Source: Effusibacillus dendaii
GTDB taxonomy: Bacteria; Bacillota; Bacilli; Tumebacillales; Effusibacillaceae
Length of the DNA stretch: 64,000 bases
NCBI RefSeq assembly: GCF_015097055.1
Contig: NZ_AP023366.1
Span: forward strand, 2,436,001 to 2,500,000
Direction: 5' to 3'
Position 1 is the stretch's first letter. Each line of letters opens with the position of its first letter. A program made the position numbers and the translations under genes. The notes below the pieces were generated by a model that saw nothing but the letters and a program-made list of their open reading frames with translations, was not told where the DNA came from and searched no databases. Below, piece by piece: positions 10,947-18,503 of this stretch.

Positions 10947-12642
10947 AGAGTTGGTTATAGCGTTCGGATTGCTGCTGATTGCGACGGCGTCCGATCTGGC
11001 GGGTCCCAAGCTGATCCAGATTTTTATCGACCGATATTTGATTCCGCACCATTGGGTGATTTCACAGTTGGCATGGCTTGCAGGCACTTATCTTTTTTTA
11101 CTGGTTTTATCCGCAATTATGCATTATTGGCAATTGGTCTCCTTTCAGCGTATTGCGCTTCAAATCATACAGCGGCTGCGGATTGACGTATTCAGTCATG
11201 TGCAGCGGTTGGGTCTTGAGTTTTTTGACAAGACGCCGACCGGTTCGATTATCTCACGAATCACAAATGATACGGAAGCGGTCAAAGACCTGTTTGTCAG
11301 TGTGTTGTCGACGTTTGTGCAGAATATCGTGTTTTTGTTAGGAATATTCGCGGCTATGTTCCTGTTGGATGTCCGGTTAGCCTCCCTGTGTCTGTTATTG
11401 CTGCCGGCTATCCTCCTGCTGATGCAGGTTTATCGGCAGACCAGCGCCAAAATCTATCGTGTGCTGCGATCCAAGCTCAGCGAATTGAACGCTAAATTGA
11501 ATGAGTCGCTGCAGGGGATGCACGTCATTCAGGTCATGCGTCAGGAAAAGCGGGTCCTTGCAGAGTACGGTCAAATTAACCGCGAGAATTACCAGGCGGC
11601 AAGAAGAAACATTCGGCTGGGAAGTTTACTGTTGCGTCCGGCAGTCGATCTTATTTATACACTCACACTCATACTGGTGCTGGGATTCTTCGGCTTCCAC
11701 ACACAAGACAGCCCTGTTCAAATCGGGGTTCTGTATGCATTTGTCAATTATCTGGACCGCTTCTTTGAACCGGTCAATACGATGATGCAGCGGCTTTCCC
11801 AACTGCAGCAGGCGGTTGTTTCGGCTGAACGGGTTTTTCAATTGATGGATGACCAACGGTTGGCGCCTGTTAAACAGGGAACGAAGAATCCGAAAATCGG
11901 GAAGGGAATGATCGAGTTTCAAAACGTGAGTTTCTCCTATGACGGAAAGACGGATGTGTTGAAAAATATTACGTTTACGGCCTGTCCGGGACAAACCATT
12001 GCATTGGTGGGGCATACGGGGAGCGGCAAAAGCACGGTGATTAACCTGTTGATGCGTTTTTATCCGGTGACACAGGGAAGCATTCGACTGGATGGGGTGC
12101 CTCTGGATGCCTATGACGATGAAGAACTACGCGGGAAAATAGGGTTGGTGCTGCAGGATCCGTTTTTGTTTGTTGGCGATGTAAGTGAGAACATCCGGCT
12201 TCACAATCAGGAGATTTCCGATGCGGACATTGTACAGGCCGCAAAATTTGTGCAGGCGGACTCGTTTATTGACAAGCTTCCGAATGGTTACGGAGAACCG
12301 GTCAGCGAGCGGGGGGCCAATTTTTCCAGTGGGCAAAGGCAGCTGTTGTCGTTTGCGAGGACGATGGCGAGGAATCCAAAGATTCTGGTTCTGGATGAGG
12401 CAACTGCAAACGTGGATACGGAAACGGAGGAAGCGATTCAAACCGCTCTCGAAAAGATGCGGAAAGGCCGCACCACAATTGCCATTGCACACCGTTTATC
12501 GACGATTCAGGATGCCGATTTGATTTTGGTGCTTCACCGCGGGGAGATTGTGGAGAGCGGGACACATCAGGAACTGTTAGCCAAAGAGGGGCTTTATTAC
12601 AAGATGTATCTGCTGCAGCAAGGAAGTACCGCCGCCGTTTAG
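10903..12642 (+). CDS. ABC exporter half, YheH/BmrD-like, with the canonical ATP site
   Basis: This is the partner of the preceding exporter subunit. The 579-residue protein has six membrane helices (start MVMYRLIRYMKPHRKE) and an ATPase domain with Walker A (GHTGSGKSTV), an altered signature (FSSGQRQLLSFARTMA) and an intact Walker B with catalytic glutamate (ILVLDEATANVD). One consensus and one degenerate ATP site is the usual arrangement of BmrCD-like heterodimers. The start ATG at 10903 lies in the end of the upstream gene with AGGGGG 9 bases before it; GTG 10906 and ATG 10909 are alternatives. A GC-rich hairpin overlaps the stop. Confidence 0.92.
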   Translation: MVMYRLIRYMKPHRKELVIAFGLLLIATASDLAGPKLIQIFIDRYLIPHHWVISQLAWLAGTYLFLLVLSAIMHYWQLVSFQRIALQIIQRLRIDVFSHVQRLGLEFFDKTPTGSIISRITNDTEAVKDLFVSVLSTFVQNIVFLLGIFAAMFLLDVRLASLCLLLLPAILLLMQVYRQTSAKIYRVLRSKLSELNAKLNESLQGMHVIQVMRQEKRVLAEYGQINRENYQAARRNIRLGSLLLRPAVDLIYTLTLILVLGFFGFHTQDSPVQIGVLYAFVNYLDRFFEPVNTMMQRLSQLQQAVVSAERVFQLMDDQRLAPVKQGTKNPKIGKGMIEFQNVSFSYDGKTDVLKNITFTACPGQTIALVGHTGSGKSTVINLLMRFYPVTQGSIRLDGVPLDAYDDEELRGKIGLVLQDPFLFVGDVSENIRLHNQEISDADIVQAAKFVQADSFIDKLPNGYGEPVSERGANFSSGQRQLLSFARTMARNPKILVLDEATANVDTETEEAIQTALEKMRKGRTTIAIAHRLSTIQDADLILVLHRGEIVESGTHQELLAKEGLYYKMYLLQQGSTAAV

Positions 12643-12657
12643 GGGGGCGGCGGTTTA
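12628..12657 (+). terminator. GC-rich hairpin over the stop of the ABC operon
   Basis: ACCGCCGCC (12628-12636) pairs perfectly with GGCGGCGGT (12646-12654), with the TAG stop in the loop and TTTAAAA after it. The T-run is short, so termination is probable but not certain. Confidence 0.5.
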
Positions 12658-12695
12658 AAATGGGTGGCCGCCTAAAAAGGGTGGCCGGTTAAAGG
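12645..12695. repeat. Three tandem copies of a 17-bp unit
   Basis: The units are 12645-12661, 12662-12678 and 12679-12695. All follow GGGYGGCSGNYTAAA plus two variable bases: GGGCGGCGGTTTAAAAT, GGGTGGCCGCCTAAAAA and GGGTGGCCGGTTAAAGG. The first shares the right arm of the ABC operon hairpin. Confidence 0.75.
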
Positions 12696-12744
12696 GGATG
12701 AGATTCCGATGCAGTCAACAGATGCTCAATTTTGTCCGGTGGCA

Positions 12745-13483
12745 AAGGTGGACTGAACAAATATCATATCGGCCACAAAGGAGCGGTCGATTTTGAGCGT
12801 CTGAATGGGAAACAGTTTTAAATAACCTAATGAAGAATACCCGGTTCCGAAATCGTCGATTGAGATTTGCACTGCAAGTGCCCAAAACGGTCAGAGTACA
12901 ACTGATAATTGTTGCGGCCCTGTTCCTATGCCCGATACATGGCAACATCCGCATGTTTTAAAAGTGTCAATGAATCTGTTCCATCATTCGGATAGATGGC
13001 GATTTCCAAGCTTGTTGTAACGTGTAATTCACGATCTTCTATGTAAAAAGGCCGGTTAAACTGTTCAATGATATTTTCTGCCGCAAAAATTGCTTCTTCT
13101 ACTGTAGACCCCGGCAGCAGCAGGACAAATTTGTCTCCGCCCATTCTTGCCAAGGTTTCTGAGTCGCCCAGTTGTTGGCTGAGACGTTCTTCCACAGCGG
13201 TTAACAGAAGATCGCCGGTTCCGTGCCCTAAGGAATCGTTTATGATTTTAAATCGATCAATGTCAAAATATACGAGCGCCAACTTGCTGCCGGAAGATTC
13301 TGCCTGAAATAAGGCGATTTCGAGCTGTTCTTGTAACAGGCGTCGATTCGGCAATGAGGTTAACGTATCATGGTATGCCATATGGTTAATCAGCTCTGTT
13401 GTTTTTTTATGGGCGGTGTCGAAAAGAATATTTTCGTTGACACATAAATTCGAATTCAAGATAATAATTATCAGAATATACAC
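12745..13483 (-). pseudogene. Decayed GGDEF-EAL (cyclic-di-GMP) signalling gene
   Basis: A 185-codon minus-strand frame holds a GGDEF domain (INHMAYHDTLTSLPNRR, YFDIDRFKIINDSLGHG) whose active motif is altered to MGGDKF. It ends MYRA-stop, but the codons after the TAG continue the family text ([14 protein letters not shown]), so an AAG lysine codon has become a stop. About 25 bases later, in another frame, an EAL-domain fragment appears at 12760-12866 ([20 protein letters not shown], then LKIDRSF). The first half of the EAL domain and everything after the fragment are gone. The sensor region in front of the GGDEF domain is also missing. Two intact relatives lie at 26651 and 49354. I expect no activity. 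Confidence 0.8.
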
Positions 13484-13553
13484 AAATATCTGTATTGATA
13501 GTTATTTAATAATATTTAATTACGTTATTTTAAAATAAATTAACCAAAACATA

Positions 13554-13658
13554 GTTTTACATTATAAAACAAATCGAACGGTAGTTAGTTCAAGCGGCAG
13601 TCAGGGTTTCGTTTTCCATTTTGGGAAGTACTGAAAACCGAGTTTTATATTATAAAAC
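13554..13658. promoter_or_regulatory. Two palindromic operator-like boxes in front of the sugar-acid operon
   Basis: GTTTTACATTATAAAAC (13554-13570) and GTTTTATATTATAAAAC (13642-13658) are two copies of the same palindrome. The second is perfectly symmetric. The identity extends to AGTTTTAYATTATAAAACAAATC in both, 88 bases apart. The downstream box lies 40 bases before dctQ and contains -10-like text (TATATT, TATTAT). The operon carries an IclR-family regulator at 22443, the natural candidate to bind here. Confidence 0.6.
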
Positions 13659-13697
13659 AAATCCAAAGGAAGGCCATAAAAGGGGGATGCAACACGC

Positions 13698-14228
13698 ATG
13701 CAAAAAATTTCAAAATCAATCGACAGTCTGCTGAATCTGTTAATTGCGTTTTCATTGGCAATCATGTGTATCCTTGTGTTCGGCAACGTAGTGCTGCGCT
13801 ATGTGTTCAACTCCGGAATTACATGGTCGGAAGAGATGGCCAGATTCCTGTTTATCTGGATGATCTTCCTGGGGGGCATTGCCGCGTTTCGGGATCATGA
13901 ACATCTGGGAGTCGATTCACTGATCAAAAAACTGCCGCGGAGCATGAAAAAAGCGGCTTATCTTGTCAGTAACCTGATTATTCTGTACACACTTTGGCTG
14001 GTATTGGAAGGCAGTTGGAAAATGACGCTGCTCAATTTTGACAGCAAAGCGCCTGCAACGGGATTGCCCATGGCCTTCATTTACGGCATTGGGATCGTTG
14101 TTGGAGTCTCTATGGGACTGATTGTGGTAATCAATTTGTTCCGGCTGTTCACGAACAGGACGACAGATGGCGAATTGGTGATGACTCGTGATTCAGAAGA
14201 CGAACTGCACGTAACGACAGGGAATTAA
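13698..14228 (+). CDS. TRAP transporter small membrane subunit (DctQ-like)
   Basis: This is the small membrane subunit of a tripartite ATP-independent periplasmic-type transporter, which imports organic or sugar acids with sodium. The 176-residue protein has four hydrophobic helices and the DctQ hallmarks: LIAFSLAIMCILVFGNVVLR in the first helix, then ITWSEEMARFLFIWMIFLGG, and AFRDHEHLGVDSLIKKLP in the loop. It opens the long operon. The start ATG has AAAGGGGGA about 11 bases upstream. dctM follows after 22 bases and the solute-binding lipoprotein is two genes further on. Confidence 0.92.
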   Translation: MQKISKSIDSLLNLLIAFSLAIMCILVFGNVVLRYVFNSGITWSEEMARFLFIWMIFLGGIAAFRDHEHLGVDSLIKKLPRSMKKAAYLVSNLIILYTLWLVLEGSWKMTLLNFDSKAPATGLPMAFIYGIGIVVGVSMGLIVVINLFRLFTNRTTDGELVMTRDSEDELHVTTGN

Positions 14229-14250
14229 CAATCGAAAAGGGGGGGATCGT

Positions 14251-15534
14251 GTGGTCTTGGCAACTTTTATCGGATCCTTGTTAGGCGCAATGGCGCTCGG
14301 TGTTCCCATCGCAATCGCGCTTTTGTTTTGCGGTGTCTGCTTAATGTTTGTAATGGGCAATTTTGACAGCCAGATTATTGCTCAAAACCTGATTGACGGC
14401 GCCGACAATTTTCCGTTGATGGCGATCCCATTCTTTGTTCTTGCCGGTGAGTTCATGAATGCAGGCGGCATCTCCACCCGAATCGTCAACTTTGCGATGG
14501 CTTTGGTCGGGCACATTCGGGGCGGACTTGGGTATGTTGCGATTATCGGCAGCGTCATTTTTGCGGGACTGTCCGGGTCGGCGGTCGCCGATACGGCTGC
14601 CTTGGGGGCACTGCTGATCCCGATGATGGTGGGGGCCGGTTATAATACAAATCGTTCCGCCGGGTTGCTGGCGGCGGGCGGCATTATCGCGCCCATTATC
14701 CCGCCCAGTATTCCGATGATCATTTTTGGTGTAACCAGCAATGTATCCATCACGAAGCTATTTATGGCGGGAATTGTGCCGGGGTTAATGATCGGGCTTG
14801 CACTGGTGCTGACCTGGTTGTGGGTGGTGCGCAGAGACAACTTGCGGGTATATCCCCGCAAATCGGTACGGGAGATCCTGGGTGTCACCAGACAGGCGTT
14901 TTGGGCGTTAATCCTGCCGGCCATTATTATCGGCGGACTGCGGTTCGGCGTATTCACTCCCACTGAGGCAGCAGTGGTCGCCGCTTTCTATGCGTTTTTT
15001 GTAGGGATGTTTATCTACCGCGAGTTAAAGCTAAAAGATCTTTACAAATTGTTGATTCGGGCTGGAAAAACCACCAGTGTCGTGATGTTTCTTGCGGCAG
15101 CCGCGATGGTATCCGCCTGGCTGATTACGGTGGCAAACATTCCGCAGGAAGTGACCGCGCTGTTAGGCCCGTTTATCCACCATCCGATGTGGTTGATGAT
15201 CGCCATCAACATTATTGTCTTAATTGTCGGTACGGCAATTGATTTGACACCCACGATTCTGATTCTGACGCCTGTGTTAATGCCGATTATTACAAAAGCG
15301 GGAATTGACCCGGTGTACTTTGGTGTCATTTTTATTCTCAACAATTGTATCGGACTGTTGACGCCACCAGTCGGAACGGTGTTGAACGTAGCGTGCGGCG
15401 TGGCAAAAATCACAATGGACGACATTATGAAAGGCGTCTGGCCGTTTTTGCTGGCGGAATGTTTTGTATTGCTGCTGCTCACATTGTTCCCGGGCCTGAC
15501 ATTGGTTCCATTGCACTGGTTCTATGACAAGTAA
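14251..15534 (+). CDS. TRAP transporter large permease (DctM-like)
   Basis: This is the translocating subunit of the TRAP system. It has 427 residues and about a dozen membrane segments. Family motifs are clear: MAIPFFVLAGEFMNAGGI near residue 60, AGLSGSAVADTAALGALLIP near residue 107, IIAPIIPPSIPMIIFG near residue 148 and TPTEAAVVAAFYAFFVG. The GTG start at 14251 is preceded by AAAAGGGGGGG. It pairs with the DctQ-like protein upstream and the DctP-like lipoprotein at 16628. The substrate is inferred from the operon to be a sugar acid. Confidence 0.94.
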   Translation: MVLATFIGSLLGAMALGVPIAIALLFCGVCLMFVMGNFDSQIIAQNLIDGADNFPLMAIPFFVLAGEFMNAGGISTRIVNFAMALVGHIRGGLGYVAIIGSVIFAGLSGSAVADTAALGALLIPMMVGAGYNTNRSAGLLAAGGIIAPIIPPSIPMIIFGVTSNVSITKLFMAGIVPGLMIGLALVLTWLWVVRRDNLRVYPRKSVREILGVTRQAFWALILPAIIIGGLRFGVFTPTEAAVVAAFYAFFVGMFIYRELKLKDLYKLLIRAGKTTSVVMFLAAAAMVSAWLITVANIPQEVTALLGPFIHHPMWLMIAINIIVLIVGTAIDLTPTILILTPVLMPIITKAGIDPVYFGVIFILNNCIGLLTPPVGTVLNVACGVAKITMDDIMKGVWPFLLAECFVLLLLTLFPGLTLVPLHWFYDK

Positions 15535-15546
15535 GGGGGTAATCGT

Positions 15547-16587
15547 TTGGAAAAGTGGAAAGTGGTGGTAACTGACTGGGAATATGAGGACCTGCGTTAC
15601 GAGCAGAAGGTATTGTCTGATTCCAGAATCGAGCTGATTCCTGCTCAATGCAAGACGGAGCAGGACATGATTGATATTTGCCGTGATGCAGACGGATTGA
15701 TTAACCAGTATGCGCCGATCAGCCGTAAAGTAATAGAATCATTGGAACGGTGTAGAGTCATTACCCGTTACGGCGTCGGCGTCAATACAGTGGATCTGGA
15801 AGCGGCAACGGAGAAAGGAATTTGTGTAGCGAATGTGCCCGACTACTGTATGGATGAAGTGTCCGACCATGCGCTTGGTTTGCTGCTCTCTGTGACAAGG
15901 AAAATTGCGCCAGCCAATCAATTTGTAAAATCGGGAAAATGGGATTTCAAGTTAACACAGCCGATCTACCGACTGCGGGGCCGAACGCTCGGCCTTGTCG
16001 GCTTTGGCCGAATCCCGCAAGCGCTGGCGGAGAAAGTAAGGCCTTTGGGTTTGCGAGTGATTGCCTATGATCCGTTTGTACCACAACAGGTGGCGATCGA
16101 AAAAGGGGTGGAATTGGTCACCTTGGATCAGCTTTGTCAAACATCTGACATCGTTTCGGTGCATGCTCCGCTTACTTCGGCAACACAAGGATTGATCGGT
16201 GAAAGGCAGTTTGCTCAGATGAAACAGGACGCTTTTATCATCAATACTTCACGCGGACCGGTGATTGACGAAGCTGCGTTGATCGAAGCGCTGCGGAAAG
16301 AGTCTATTGCAGGAGCAGGATTGGATGTTGTGGAAGAAGAGCCGATTCACCCGGAACATCCGTTGCTGTCATTTGATAACGTGGTTTTGACACCGCATGT
16401 TGCCTGGTATTCGGAAGAATCTGCCGCCGAAATGAGGTGCAAGGCAGCGCTCGGAATCGCAGACGTACTGCTATATGGCGAATATCCGAAATATTTGGTC
16501 AACCATCAATTGAAAGGGAAAGTTCCGTTGCGGGATAGGCAGTCGGATACTCGGTATGAATCCGGGTTGTATTCTGTTCTGCAATGA
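15547..16587 (+). CDS. D-isomer-specific 2-hydroxyacid dehydrogenase, CtBP-like
   Basis: This is an NAD-dependent dehydrogenase acting on D-2-hydroxy acids or sugar acids. The 346-residue protein has the family layout: a split substrate domain, an NAD-binding motif (GLVGFGRIPQALAEKVRPLG), the catalytic arginine region (INTSRGPVIDEAALIEAL), the glutamate region (GAGLDVVEEEPI) and the catalytic histidine (LTPHVAWYSEESAAEM). It starts at a TTG (15547), 12 bases after dctM, with GGGGG upstream. Its place between the transporter genes suggests it oxidises or reduces the imported acid or its 2-keto product. The exact substrate is unknown. Confidence 0.88.
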   Translation: MEKWKVVVTDWEYEDLRYEQKVLSDSRIELIPAQCKTEQDMIDICRDADGLINQYAPISRKVIESLERCRVITRYGVGVNTVDLEAATEKGICVANVPDYCMDEVSDHALGLLLSVTRKIAPANQFVKSGKWDFKLTQPIYRLRGRTLGLVGFGRIPQALAEKVRPLGLRVIAYDPFVPQQVAIEKGVELVTLDQLCQTSDIVSVHAPLTSATQGLIGERQFAQMKQDAFIINTSRGPVIDEAALIEALRKESIAGAGLDVVEEEPIHPEHPLLSFDNVVLTPHVAWYSEESAAEMRCKAALGIADVLLYGEYPKYLVNHQLKGKVPLRDRQSDTRYESGLYSVLQ

Positions 16588-16627
16588 ACCTGATACAAAA
16601 AAAGTTTTTGAAAGGGGTCAAGTACAG

Positions 16628-17686
16628 ATGAAAACATGGGTGAAACGGTTGGGGGTCAGCGTTTTAATTCCCGGTTTGCTGGCGGCTGTTGCCGGTTGCG
16701 GGGGCGGCGGCAGTCAAACGGCGCAATCGACAACAACGGCTGGCGGTATTAAGGAACGTGTGATTAAAGCGGGCATCGGCTTAAACGAAGATCATCCAGA
16801 GGGACAGGGACTGAAAAAATTTAAAGAAATCGTAGAACAGAAGAGCGGCGGAAAACTGAAGGTACAAAACTACTATGCCGCACAGTTGGGTGACGATCAG
16901 AAAATGACAGAAGCGCTGAAGGGCGGTTTACAGGAAATCACAGTTCCTTCCACTTCTCCGCTGGTGGGTACGGTGAAGGAATTTGGCATTTTTGATTTTC
17001 CGTTTCTGTTTAACAACGAAAAAGAAGCGGATGCCGTACTGGACGGACCGATCGGCAAGAAGATACTTGACAAATTGCCGGAGCACGGTTTGATCGGTCT
17101 CGGTTATTGGGAAAACGGATTCCGGAACTTGACGAACAGTAAACATCCGGTCGCCAAGATGGAAGATTTTCAGGGATTAAAAATCCGCACGATGCAGAAC
17201 ACCGTTCATCTTGACGCATTCAAGGCGTTGGGCGCCAATCCGACTCCGATGGCGTTTTCAGAAGTATACAATGCGCTGGAAAGCAAAACGGTCGATGGTC
17301 AGGAAAATCCGCTGGCGACAATCGAATCGAACAAATTCTACGAAGTACAGCCGTATCTCAGCTTGACCAACCATGTGTATACACCGTTCGCATTCCTGGT
17401 CAGCAAAAAGTTTTGGGATCAACTGTCCGATGAGGAGAAGAAAATTCTTCAGGACGCGGCCGTTGAGGCTGGCAAATACGAGCGCCAATTGAACCGTGAG
17501 CAAAACCAAAAGTCTCTTGACAATTTGAAAGCGAAAAACATGAAAATCAATGAAGTGTCAAATGAAGAAAAGGCAAGAATTCAAGCGGCTGTAAAACCGG
17601 TCATCGATCAGTATGCAAAAAAGTTTGGCGAAGATCTGGTGAAAGAAATGAATGATCAATTAAAGCAAATTCGCAGCCAAAAATAA
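16628..17686 (+). CDS. TRAP transporter solute-binding lipoprotein (DctP-like)
   Basis: This is the extracellular substrate-binding part of the TRAP system. The 352-residue protein begins with a lipoprotein signal peptide (KRLGVSVLIPGLLAAVAGCG), with the lipidated cysteine at residue 23 followed by a glycine-serine linker. The DctP fold is recognisable: HPEGQGLKKFKEIVEQKSGG at the front, then KIRTMQNTVHLDAFKALGAN, which holds the conserved arginine that binds the carboxylate, and TVDGQENPLATIESNKFYEV. The ATG at 16628 has AAAGGGGTC upstream. The frame is open further upstream into the dehydrogenase gene without a better start. Confidence 0.93.
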   Translation: MKTWVKRLGVSVLIPGLLAAVAGCGGGGSQTAQSTTTAGGIKERVIKAGIGLNEDHPEGQGLKKFKEIVEQKSGGKLKVQNYYAAQLGDDQKMTEALKGGLQEITVPSTSPLVGTVKEFGIFDFPFLFNNEKEADAVLDGPIGKKILDKLPEHGLIGLGYWENGFRNLTNSKHPVAKMEDFQGLKIRTMQNTVHLDAFKALGANPTPMAFSEVYNALESKTVDGQENPLATIESNKFYEVQPYLSLTNHVYTPFAFLVSKKFWDQLSDEEKKILQDAAVEAGKYERQLNREQNQKSLDNLKAKNMKINEVSNEEKARIQAAVKPVIDQYAKKFGEDLVKEMNDQLKQIRSQK

Positions 17687-17706
17687 TAAAATGCGCGGAG
17701 GATGGC

Positions 17707-18490
17707 ATGAAAATTTTGGAGGAATTGCTTGCGGGAGTGCCGCTTCCCCGGATGGTGAAAGTCAAACAGAAATTTCGTGCATCGGAAGTGGCAGATATCC
17801 CGATTTTGGCAAGGGAAGTCGTAAATGCGGTTAAATCGGCAGGAGGTCAGCCATTTCTGATACCGGCTATGGGGAGTCACGGTGGAGTGACGTCTGAAGG
17901 ACAGCGTGTGCGTATGAAGCGGATAAAGTGATCGTAATCAATCGAATTAAACCGCATACCGCATTTCGCGGACCGGTTGAAAGCGGACTGATGAAGATGA
18001 TCACGATGGGTCTTGGCAAACAAAAAGGGGCTGAGGCCGCCCATGCTTACAGTTTCAAGTACATGGCGGAACATGTTCCCGAAATGGCCAAGATGGTCAT
18101 GAACAGAGTGCCGATTGTATTGGGGCTGGGATCGATTGAAAACGCATATGACAGACCGGCCAAAATTGTTGCGGTGCCTGCTGAGAAGTTGGAAGAGGCA
18201 GAACCGCCTCTGCTGGCAGAAGCAAAATCGTTGATGCCGCGTATTTTGTTCGATCCAATTGATGTATTGGTGGTGGTGGATACGGTTAAATTGCCGATGT
18301 GTCTGGAAACGGCTGAACTGGCTGTAAAAGCGGCGATTAAGACCAGCTATATTTAGGATCTGACAAAAGTTCGTCTGGTTCGTCTCCGCAACACACTGGA
18401 ATTAAAAGAGATTTGGTTTCGGAAAGCAAGCTGGAAGAGGTGAGAGGAATGGAATGAATCGAAATTCTGACGAATCCGGTCGATTTTGAA
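17707..18490 (+). pseudogene. LarA-like (DUF2088, lactate racemase-domain) gene with several deletions
   Basis: Pieces of a protein of about 430 residues are collinear but broken. The front end (ILEELLAGVPLPRMVKVKQK) jumps to EVVNAVKSAGGQPFLIPAMG with about 35 residues missing. After GSHGGVTSEGQR the frame shifts and about 50 residues are missing before AYEADKVIVINRIKPHTAFR. The next block (LMKMITMGLGKQKGAEAAHA to SLMPRILFDPIDVLVV) joins directly to VDTVKLPMCLETAELAVKAA, losing about 100 residues. Then come a stop at 18356, DLTKVRLVRLRNTLELKEIW, another shift and VSESKLEEVRG. The missing lengths are judged from memory of intact relatives. The ribosome site and ATG (17707) are still good. Confidence 0.8.
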
Positions 18491-18503
18491 AGGGGGTATT
18501 CAT

